Shown in pieces: positions 19,180 through 26,681 of a stretch of DNA of 64,000 bases. Source of the stretch: Natrinema caseinilyticum (GTDB taxonomy: Archaea; Halobacteriota; Halobacteria; Halobacteriales; Natrialbaceae); the NCBI RefSeq assembly GCF_024227435.1, contig NZ_CP100446.1:186001-250000 (forward strand), given 5' to 3'. Both the position numbers and the translations under genes were made by a program. Under the pieces are notes generated by a model. The model did no database searches. It had not been told where the DNA came from and was given only the letters and a program-made list of their open reading frames with translations. How positions within the stretch are numbered: position 1 is the stretch's first letter; each line of letters opens with the position of its first letter.

Positions 19180-21423
19180 TCAGACCGAACTCAGTACTGC
19201 CACCGGACAGGACGCGTTGTTGATCACGTATTCGACGTTGGGGCCAAAGAACGCTCGCTGGGAGATGGGCCGGGTATTCGTCCCCATTACAATCACGTCT
19301 GCACCGTTTCGATCCGCAATGTCGACGAGTTCGACACCGGGTTTGTCTGATACTGTGACAGTGGTGACAATCTTCGCCCCGAGTTGTCTACCAAGTTCTG
19401 CGTCACGGTCAACGATTCGATCGCCGACATCGACCTCGTTCGTGAGGTCGGGGCTGTCCACGAACTGATCACTCGAGCCGGAGCGAGCGACCACGTGTGC
19501 AACTTCGACCAGGGCGTTCTCCTCGGCTGCAATCGTGAACGCCACCTCAGCTGCGTGGCGACTGGACTGGGTCCCGACCGTCGGAAGGAGGATTCGCCGG
19601 ATCGGTTCGTCTATCTGCCCTGGATCGCGCTTTACACTCTCGGACGTGCTGACGACCATCGTCGGACACGGCGTTTCTTGAACGACGCGGTCGATCGTCT
19701 CGCTGAACAGCGGTCCGTCGGGATCGGTTCCGAGAGTTCGTTCACCGACGACAACCATGTCGTACCCGACGTCAACGTTCTCGAGAATCGTATCCGCCAC
19801 ACTACCTGGAGCGTTCACTACGAGCTGTCTCATCGGACTCGCCTGTTCTCCCAGTCGCTCTTCGAGCTCCGTGAAGGCGCGCTCGGCAGATTCAGATTGT
19901 TCTGTCGCCCGCGAGTCGCTCCCTCCCCGGTTCAGGAGACGTTCGCCAAACCAGCCACGGACACCGTCGGCGGTCGACGCGTCGGAATCGTCAATGTAGA
20001 GGAGGTCCAGATCGGTTTGAAGCGGTCGGAACAATGGACCGATGAGCCGGGCAGCGTACTGAGTGTCGACGGTTCCTCGTGTCGGCAACAGAACGCGCGT
20101 AAGATTGTTCACGAAGCTCTCCTGCAGATACTCCTCCCGCTCGAGTCGTTTTCGTTCCGCATCGCCCATCTCGATCTTCGGAATCGACCAGCGCATGATC
20201 GCGGGCGCCATTAACGACGTTGCAATGGCGACCGCGACGATGATACTGTACATGCTCGTCGTCAAGATACCGAGTCCGAGGCCGATCGTGGCGACAATGA
20301 TCTCCATCGCCCCGCGGGCGTTCATGCCGCCGCCGATCGTGATCCCCTCCCACCTCGAGAGCCCGGCCAGTCTTGAGCTGCCCATGATCCCACCGAATTT
20401 ACCGAAGCAGGCGATTGCGAACACAGCAACCCCAACGGTGAGGACGGCCGGATCTGCTAGTGCAACAACATCCATCCGAAGGCCCGCGATGGCGAAGAAA
20501 AGCGGCGCGAAGACAGAGAGCGCCATCGTCTCGAAGCTCCGTCGAACTTGGTAGTTGAATCGTTTCACCTGACCGACCAACACGCCGACGACGAACGCAC
20601 CGAGAATCGCCTCGAGCCCCATGTACTGGGTGATTGCTCCCGCAGCGAGTGCAAAAACCATCAGTGTGGATAGCAATGCGGCATCGCTACCAACGGCATT
20701 ATCGACCCAGCGAATCGTCTCCGCGACGATGCGTCGCCCAACCGTGAATGCGATACCAAGAAACACAACCACTGACAGGACTGTGGTCACAGCCGAGCCG
20801 AACTCAACGACCCCCGTTCGAGCGAGTCCGGCGACCGTGGCCAGCAGGACCCAGCCGATCGTATCGTCGATCATCCCTGCCGCGAGAATCAACTGACCAA
20901 TGTCGCGTTGAATGACCTCTAGTTCGATGAGGACTTTCGCGATGACCGGAATCGCCGAGATGCTCATTGCAGTCGCCATAAATAGGCTGAACACGACGCG
21001 CTGATCGGGCGCCCCGATGAACTCGACGGGTAGAAACCACCCCAGTGTGAATCCAGTCGCGAAGGGGACGACAATACCGCCGAGCGAGAGAACGACTGCC
21101 GTTCGTCCCTTGTTGATAATGAGATCGATGTCTGTTTCGAGGCCAGTGACGACCAGCAACATGATGAGTCCGATCCAGGAAATGATTTCGAGAAGGTGGA
21201 ACTGACTCTCCGAAACCGCAAACAGCGACTCGTACACAGCAGGTGTAACAACGCCTAGAAAAGACGGCCCAAGGAGGACGCCCGCGAACAACTCTCCAAC
21301 GACCGCTGGCTGGCCCATTAAACTGAACGCCTCACCTAACAGTCGTGCGACGAAGAGCAGTAGCGCCAACTGTACGATGACGAGTAACAGTTCGTGGTGA
21401 CTAAGCGGTTCAATAACTACCAT
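19180..21423 (-). CDS. Cation:proton antiporter (CPA2) with tandem Usp domains
   Basis: This 747-residue protein has a Na+/H+ exchanger-type membrane domain (residues about 10-395), starting LARLLGEAFSLMGQPAVVGELFAGVLLGP with the CPA2 signature, and including ATAMSISAIPVIAKVL and the paired acidic residues of AAGMIDDTIGW. Two Usp-like domains follow (about 440-580 and 600-745, ending with GTNTRPISQRAFFGPNVEYVIN). It probably exchanges Na+ or K+ for H+, with Usp domains sensing nucleotide or stress. It is the third Usp-bearing gene of the island and marks its right edge; beyond it the gene content turns plasmid-like. Confidence 0.93.
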   Translation of the reverse strand: MVVIEPLSHHELLLVIVQLALLLFVARLLGEAFSLMGQPAVVGELFAGVLLGPSFLGVVTPAVYESLFAVSESQFHLLEIISWIGLIMLLVVTGLETDIDLIINKGRTAVVLSLGGIVVPFATGFTLGWFLPVEFIGAPDQRVVFSLFMATAMSISAIPVIAKVLIELEVIQRDIGQLILAAGMIDDTIGWVLLATVAGLARTGVVEFGSAVTTVLSVVVFLGIAFTVGRRIVAETIRWVDNAVGSDAALLSTLMVFALAAGAITQYMGLEAILGAFVVGVLVGQVKRFNYQVRRSFETMALSVFAPLFFAIAGLRMDVVALADPAVLTVGVAVFAIACFGKFGGIMGSSRLAGLSRWEGITIGGGMNARGAMEIIVATIGLGLGILTTSMYSIIVAVAIATSLMAPAIMRWSIPKIEMGDAERKRLEREEYLQESFVNNLTRVLLPTRGTVDTQYAARLIGPLFRPLQTDLDLLYIDDSDASTADGVRGWFGERLLNRGGSDSRATEQSESAERAFTELEERLGEQASPMRQLVVNAPGSVADTILENVDVGYDMVVVGERTLGTDPDGPLFSETIDRVVQETPCPTMVVSTSESVKRDPGQIDEPIRRILLPTVGTQSSRHAAEVAFTIAAEENALVEVAHVVARSGSSDQFVDSPDLTNEVDVGDRIVDRDAELGRQLGAKIVTTVTVSDKPGVELVDIADRNGADVIVMGTNTRPISQRAFFGPNVEYVINNASCPVAVLSSV

Positions 21424-21646
21424 TACACCAGCACCTATCTACTGTGGCAGGCGTGCTACTCCGTCGAAACACTTTATTCAATATATCTGAAGTGATGTGA
21501 TAATTCACAAGTTGAATTTGAGCGGATGCATACCCAGCGTCGCTCTTGAACAAGAGTGGAACGCCAGACGACGCACCGATCAAAATGGAGACCCCGGCAT
21601 CCGCTGACTAACGACTCTCCAGCTGCTCGAGTCCGGCGTATTTTTG

Positions 21647-21669
21647 AGACCCCTGAGGGGCGGAGGTCT
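21647..21669 (+). promoter_or_regulatory. Nested palindromic element, copy A
   Basis: The outer arms AGACC (21647-21651) and GGTCT (21665-21669) pair. The loop holds an inner CC-TGA-GGGG-CGGA. A TATTTTTG box lies just before it, and the ArdC-like start codon is 48 nt after it. The same layout with different but still complementary arms recurs at 49583, 52136, 61950 and 62498. Confidence 0.6.
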
Positions 21670-21717
21670 TCTCGAGTTCAGTTCGATTCGATCCGACTCG
21701 AGAAGCAGTGATCGAAC

Positions 21718-22653
21718 ATGGCTACGAGCAGCAGCTCCCGGGAAACGTTCGACGATTCGGACACCCGGCACGACGAGATGCACAGTACGATCGAAGCATG
21801 GATCCAGGACCTCGTCGACGAGGTTGATGACGCCGTCTCGAGCGAACAGTTCAAAGAGTGGTTGGACGTCCAGAGTCGTTTCCATGACTACTCGCACCGA
21901 AACACGCTGTTGATCAAACTCCAGTGCCCACACGCGACACGCGTTGCCGGCTATCGAACATGGCAAAACGAGTTTGACCGACACGTCAAAGAAGGGGAGA
22001 CAGCGATCTGGATCTGGGCACCCATCATTGCAAAGCAGTGCCCTGACTGCGGAAACTCGCCGTCGTATCACGAGCGCAGTGGCTGTGAATACGATGAAAC
22101 CCCTCCGGACAGTTGGGAAAAGGGACTCGTGGGCTTTCGGCCCGCACCCGTCTTCGATATCTCACAGACTGACGGCGAGCCACTGCCCGACCTCGAGACC
22201 GAAGCCAAGGGACAGGCTGACGAGTTGGTTCCCGCACTCCTCGAGGCAGCAGATCCCCTCGAGGTGGACGTAGAGGTCGTGCCACCCCAGGACTGGTCGC
22301 ATGGGAGTGCCAAGGGAATCTGTGAGTACCGCCCTCAAGAGCAGCCACGCGTCGCCGTCCGTGATCGTGAGAACGACGCTGATCTTGCCGTCACGCTCGT
22401 TCACGAGTACGCGCATGCGCTGTTACACAGTGGCGTCGACGACGAGGCTGAGCGATCGAAACGCGAACTCGAGGCCGAAGCGGTCGGTTACATCGTTGGA
22501 CGGCGCTTCGAGTTGGATACCAGTGGATCAGCGTTCTACCTTGCCGCGTGGCACGGAGACGAGCCAGAGACGGTCCTCGATCGGTTTGAGCGGATCAGTT
22601 CGACTGCCCAGGAGATCATCGACGTTATCAGCGAGGTGGTCGACGATGAGTGA
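21718..22653 (+). CDS. ArdC-like antirestriction protein with HExxH metallopeptidase domain
   Basis: This is a 311-residue protein. Residues about 25-140 resemble the ArdC N-terminal ssDNA-binding domain (NTLLIKLQCPHATRVAGYRTW, split here as N-x-L-L-I then RVAGYRTWQ, then GETAIWIWAPI). A CPDCG/C insertion may bind zinc. The C-terminal part has HEYAH at 229-233 with a downstream EAEAVGY, the zinc-peptidase site of the ImmA/IrrE type. ArdC proteins protect incoming plasmid ssDNA from restriction, which fits the conjugation remnants here. A broken paralogue lies at 52188. The next gene overlaps by 8 bp. Copy A of the nested palindrome lies in its leader or promoter. Confidence 0.82.
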   Translation: MATSSSSRETFDDSDTRHDEMHSTIEAWIQDLVDEVDDAVSSEQFKEWLDVQSRFHDYSHRNTLLIKLQCPHATRVAGYRTWQNEFDRHVKEGETAIWIWAPIIAKQCPDCGNSPSYHERSGCEYDETPPDSWEKGLVGFRPAPVFDISQTDGEPLPDLETEAKGQADELVPALLEAADPLEVDVEVVPPQDWSHGSAKGICEYRPQEQPRVAVRDRENDADLAVTLVHEYAHALLHSGVDDEAERSKRELEAEAVGYIVGRRFELDTSGSAFYLAAWHGDEPETVLDRFERISSTAQEIIDVISEVVDDE

Positions 22654-22864
22654 TCGACCGCTTCTGCTCGAGATCATCACTGCACTCGAGGAACAGGGCC
22701 TCGATCGAGACGAGTACCAACTACAGCGGATGATCGACGCCGAAGCCCTTGAGCGACTTGTAGACTCGACGGGCCCACAGACTGATCTCGAGATTCGATT
22801 CTCGGTTGAAGAGTTCCGCGTGGTGGTTACATCATCCGATATAGCTGTGCTCCGTATCTCGTAA
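22646..22864 (+). CDS. HalOD1-type small protein
   Basis: This is a 72-residue protein starting at ATG 22646, overlapping the end of the ArdC-like gene by 8 bp, so it is likely coupled to it. The pattern L-x-x-I-I-x-A-L-E-E-x-x-x-x-D-x-x-x-Y-x-L-x-x-x-I-D-x-E-A-L-E-x-L followed by a beta-rich end (IRFSVEEFRVVVTSSDIAVL) matches the haloarchaeal output domain HalOD1. The role is unknown; such domains often appear alone or on response regulators. Confidence 0.75.
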   Translation: MSDRPLLLEIITALEEQGLDRDEYQLQRMIDAEALERLVDSTGPQTDLEIRFSVEEFRVVVTSSDIAVLRIS

Positions 22865-22981
22865 AACGGGTCGCCAAGCCAAGGATGTCATAGGATCGTT
22901 CATAGATCCTCTGAGCATTATTTTGCGAGTGTATTCTTTCATACCAGAAACAATATAAGATCTTGCCTGAACCAATAGAGT

Positions 22982-24157
22982 ATGCCGTCCTCAGATGGCC
23001 AATCCTCACCGATACGCCGCACGGTCCTCGCCGCCTGCGGGACTACCATGCTTGCCGGCTGCTCAGACGTCTTTGAGACTGGCTTGTCTAAACCACCTAT
23101 CGAATGCTCTCCCACAGTCTCTGCATGGCCTATGTACGGCTACGATGCCGCTCGCGCGAGCCATGTGGCTTCTCGTGATCTGCCGTCGGCTGACGCTGAG
23201 GTGGGTCGATTCTCCCAGACCGGTGCTCAAACAGGTGGCGGTGGAAGTGTCGAAGCGCCGCCAGTCGTCAATGATGGGATTGCCTACGTCGCGGGGGACA
23301 CCCGAATCGAAGCCCGCGATATCAAGACCGGGACACGTCTGTGGGAAACCGACCCCGGGGATGGCGTCAATACGAGTCCGGTTTTAGCCTGCGGGACCGT
23401 CTACGTGAGTACGCTCAACGAAACGCTCGCACTCGATTCAGAGAACGGAGATGTGCTCTGGCGAATGGATGGAGGGGCACATAGCGGCGTATCTACTTCG
23501 CCGGTCGTGGTTGACGATACAATCTACGTCGCGGTGGGCGGAATCGCCGCCCTTGACGCCGAAACGGGTGATGAACGCTGGCACGCACAGACAGATCACA
23601 GTGCGCAGGGAGTTGCCGTGGCCGATCGTGTCTATGTCGGTGCAGGGAGCAACGGCAGCGGTGAGGTGGCTGCATTCACGCGTAACGGCGACGATTGGTG
23701 GCGCACGACTGAACCCGGAGAAGTTTATACCGCTCCCGCAGTCGCCAACGAAACGGTCTTTGCCGTCTCGAAGACGGGTACCTTGACGGCGCTCGCTGCT
23801 GCCGATGGGAGTGTCGAGTGGCAGGCAAACGTCGAGCCAGGCATCTACGTGCCGCCGGCGGTCGACGACGAGCGCATTGTCGTCGCAGCAGGCAATGCGC
23901 GGACGATGGCCTTCAACGCGACAACTGGTGATCGCCTCTGGACGTTCGAGACGGGCGTTAGCAAGGGAGCACCGGTCATTGTTGGCGACCATGTGCTCGC
24001 TACAGGGGCGAACACGGGAGTCCATATGCTGGATGCCGCGACAGGTGACCGTGTTCGCCACTGGTCCGCTGAGAATGTGGGCTCTCAACCAGTGATCGCC
24101 GCTGATCGGTTATTCTATCTTGGCTGGAATGTTTCGGATGTTTTCGTAGTCGAATAA
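22982..24157 (+). CDS. PQQ-type beta-propeller lipoprotein
   Basis: This is a 391-residue protein with an N-terminal RR and a lipobox (TMLAGC, Cys near residue 25), so it is likely Tat-exported and lipid-anchored. The rest is made of repeats of the form A-L-D-x-x-T/N-G-D-x-x-W (for example ALDSENGDVLWR, ALDAETGDERWH, AFNATTGDRLWT), the blades of a PQQ-like or BamB-like propeller. No quinone-site residues are evident, so it is more likely a scaffold or binding protein than an enzyme. It is transcribed in the same direction as the ArdC-like gene but 117 bp from the HalOD1 gene. Confidence 0.88.
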   Translation: MPSSDGQSSPIRRTVLAACGTTMLAGCSDVFETGLSKPPIECSPTVSAWPMYGYDAARASHVASRDLPSADAEVGRFSQTGAQTGGGGSVEAPPVVNDGIAYVAGDTRIEARDIKTGTRLWETDPGDGVNTSPVLACGTVYVSTLNETLALDSENGDVLWRMDGGAHSGVSTSPVVVDDTIYVAVGGIAALDAETGDERWHAQTDHSAQGVAVADRVYVGAGSNGSGEVAAFTRNGDDWWRTTEPGEVYTAPAVANETVFAVSKTGTLTALAAADGSVEWQANVEPGIYVPPAVDDERIVVAAGNARTMAFNATTGDRLWTFETGVSKGAPVIVGDHVLATGANTGVHMLDAATGDRVRHWSAENVGSQPVIAADRLFYLGWNVSDVFVVE

Positions 24158-24167
24158 TCAGTCCGAT

Positions 24168-24399
24168 CCCAACCGTGGTCATTTCTTGGGCGTCTCTTTG
24201 ACGGTCACCCCCAGCAGTTGAACGTCGCGATGGCTCGCGCCCAGCGGTTCTATGTGGTTGTCAGCGACTGGTACACGTTTGCCCATCTGCAGACGGTTCC
24301 GACGAAGACTCTGTCCTGTACGCCAGTCTCTACTCATTCCTCGAGAACATCGGGAGACTACGCCAGGTCGAACCAGAGTTCATTCCTGTTCTCAAGTGA
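24168..24399 (+). pseudogene. C-terminal relic of an SF1 (DNA2/UPF1-like) helicase
   Basis: The frame reads FLGRLFDGHPQQLNVAMARA, then QRFYVVVSDWYTFAHLQTV, the motif VI region of superfamily 1 helicases (L-N-V-A-x-x-R-A). After VP a one-base loss shifts the frame, and the next frame gives DEDSVLYASLYSFLENIG and RLRQVEPEFIPVLK, then stop. No helicase core precedes it. It is the tail of a deleted helicase gene just before the GHKL gene. Confidence 0.75.
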
Positions 24400-24440
24400 C
24401 CGCACGGTTCGGTTTGTGTGGTGCCAGATGAGTGGACACC

Positions 24441-26138
24441 ATGACAGATCATCTGACGTTATCGGAGTTCGCAACGAGCGAGTCAACTGACTCGAGGCCG
24501 GCCAGTCAGCCATCGACTGACGAGACCGTGACGATGACCGCTGACGAGCGGGTCGCAACGTACCTCATCGAGGATCAGATGGCGGATCTCACAGACGCGA
24601 TTCGCGAAGCTGTCCAAAACGGCATCGACAGTCCGGGGTCATCCCGTGTGTTGGTCAGCATCTCACCTGAGCGGTCGATCATCCTCGATGACGGTGCTGG
24701 TGTCGATCTCGAGTCGACCGAAGGGCGACGCAACCTCTCAGTGCTGGGTGCAGGAAGCAAGCAACGAGCAGACGACGAGACAATCGGCGAGTGGGGCATC
24801 GGCAAGGGTGCGATCATCGCGAAGGGTGCCGTTCGTATCTGGAGTCACGACATCGCACTGTGCTTTGACTACCGAGATCGACGCGATTCGGGACCGTGGG
24901 CAGACGTCAGCGGGCGCGATGGCCAACTCGTTGACGCTGAGCATCATCTCGAGGGAGTGCTCGTCGAGATCGATCACTACGAAGACGAAGTGCCGGACCC
25001 GGACAGCTACCGGTGGCGGCGCTACGTTCGTTATCTTCGCAAGCGCTTCGCGTACGTACAATCCCAGACAGGCGTTTCGATCGTGATCAACGGCGAACCG
25101 GTCGACAAGGGCGATCCACTCGAAGTAGTGGCTGACTCGCCACATCCGTCGCTCACACGCGAAACTGAGGATGCGATCCTCGCACTCGAATACACACCTC
25201 ACGAGGGACTCGACATCTACAGCAATGGGCTGTACGTGACGACAAAGCGCGAGTACGGACTCGGTGGGGTGGTCGTCTCGAAGGGCAACTTGACGCTGAA
25301 CTTTGCCCGCAACGATATCCAGTCGGGCTGTGATCGGTGGCAACGGATCGACAGCGCACTTGAGCAGGCACGTGACGATCTATATGCTGAGGTCTCGGAC
25401 GATCGGCTGACTGCCGAGAGTCGGGAAGTGATGATCGAAGCGATGGCATCCGAGTCATCGGACGAGCAGTGGGCAGATCGCAAGCTGTTCCAGCTAGCAA
25501 CGGAGTCCCGTATCAGTCTCGAGGAGATCCAGGCGGCCCCGAAAATTGGGTGGGTCGACGGTGCGGAAAAAGGAGCGGACAAACTCGTCGAACGGGGCTA
25601 TGTCGTCCTCGATACGAGCGATACAGCGACCCAACGACTTCGCGATCTCGCCACCGATGAGGACACGTCGATAGCGGTGCCGGAGACGTTCGATGTTGGC
25701 GAGCAAGCAAAGTCAGAAGGTGTCTGGACGGGCTACCATCGCATCGAGGACGAATCGCAACTGAACGCTGATCAGCGACGGTATCTCCGCTTTGCTCGAG
25801 TACTCGCACGAGAGCTTGGGATTGAGCGAGATGTGTACTACGGAGAGGCAAGTGCCGATGCCTGGACTGACGGCAGGACGTACATCGTGATCACTGACTC
25901 GGCGGTGACGAGCCGCCAGCGTGCAGTCTGGATGCACGACCTGTATCTCGTGGTGTTGCACGAGGCGGCCCACGAAACCTCGAGTCGGGATCGGCCTTCT
26001 CATGGGCATCACTTTGAGAGTTCGTATCGGTCGCTCGTGGAGGAGCCAGGTAATCGACGTTCGTTCGCGAAGCTTGTCCAGCAGATCGTCGACGAGGGAT
26101 TCGAGTCCGTGTTCGAAGAGTATGGGATGGGGGTCTAG
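24441..26138 (+). CDS. GHKL ATPase fused to a C-terminal HExxH metallopeptidase-like region
   Basis: This protein is 565 residues from ATG 24441 (MTDHLTLSEF); a GTG three codons upstream is an alternative. The Bergerat-fold ATPase comes first: N-box EAVQNGID (about 55-62), G1 box DDGAGVD (about 83-89) and G2 box GEWGIGKGA (about 116-124), as in Hsp90, MutL and histidine kinases. A long middle region follows. Near the end HEAAH (about 507-511) is followed by HGHHFE, a plausible zinc site. No kinase dimerisation or receiver domain is present. ATP-driven chaperone- or MORC-like action coupled to a protease is an inference. It sits in a plasmid accessory block; a defence or anti-defence role is possible but unproven. 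Confidence 0.75.
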   Translation: MTDHLTLSEFATSESTDSRPASQPSTDETVTMTADERVATYLIEDQMADLTDAIREAVQNGIDSPGSSRVLVSISPERSIILDDGAGVDLESTEGRRNLSVLGAGSKQRADDETIGEWGIGKGAIIAKGAVRIWSHDIALCFDYRDRRDSGPWADVSGRDGQLVDAEHHLEGVLVEIDHYEDEVPDPDSYRWRRYVRYLRKRFAYVQSQTGVSIVINGEPVDKGDPLEVVADSPHPSLTRETEDAILALEYTPHEGLDIYSNGLYVTTKREYGLGGVVVSKGNLTLNFARNDIQSGCDRWQRIDSALEQARDDLYAEVSDDRLTAESREVMIEAMASESSDEQWADRKLFQLATESRISLEEIQAAPKIGWVDGAEKGADKLVERGYVVLDTSDTATQRLRDLATDEDTSIAVPETFDVGEQAKSEGVWTGYHRIEDESQLNADQRRYLRFARVLARELGIERDVYYGEASADAWTDGRTYIVITDSAVTSRQRAVWMHDLYLVVLHEAAHETSSRDRPSHGHHFESSYRSLVEEPGNRRSFAKLVQQIVDEGFESVFEEYGMGV

Positions 26139-26283
26139 CAGAACGCAGCCATCGCTTCTGGACAATTCCGATACTCGAGTGGCGAGATATCGAACTGACT
26201 CGAGTTGAGTGCAGAAGATCGAGATCAACAGAGTGTGTTGATCTATCTGGAATACAAATCCGCTCTTCGGAGAGCCGTTAACG

Positions 26284-26556
26284 TTAACACTGCCTCTCTG
26301 GCGACGTAACCCGAAGTTCGTCCTCGACTTCGTAGAAGTAGCCACGTTCGAGGAGCCGCGTCAGTGCGTGCTCGACGTCCCGTTGCTCGAGTGCTAACTC
26401 TGCATCGGCGGCCAGAATGGCAGTGGCATCGTCATAATTGATCAGCGGAACACTGTCTTCGCCAGCATCTGGCCGACATGCCTGCGTACACAGCCGGTCG
26501 TAGCACTCGAGAATCCACTCCGGAAGTGGTGGCCGTGGATCTGTGACGCGAGCCAT
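26284..26556 (-). CDS. Small hypothetical protein, winged-helix-like
   Basis: This is a 90-residue protein. The order LPEWILECYDRL, DDATAILAADAELALEQRDV, EHALTRLLERGYFYEVEDEL resembles a short winged helix (helix, helix, then strand-turn-strand), so DNA binding is possible. It lies 120 bp downstream of the helicase operon on the same strand. No named family was recognised. Confidence 0.6.
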   Translation of the reverse strand: MARVTDPRPPLPEWILECYDRLCTQACRPDAGEDSVPLINYDDATAILAADAELALEQRDVEHALTRLLERGYFYEVEDELRVTSPERQC

Positions 26557-26681
26557 TGCAGTTCTGTCTCGTTGTTTCGACAGTCATTCGCTTAACAGTA
26601 TCCGTCGAATACGGCGTTGATCCTGAAGCCGCAGTTGCAGCACTTGAGATTGGAATGTTAAAATAAAGTCCTGGGTGAATA

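Noticed and set aside
24218-24490. A 90-codon frame read as a separate gene
   Set aside because: Its first part is the tail of an SF1 helicase and the rest is out of frame with the natural continuation; it is a frameshifted relic.
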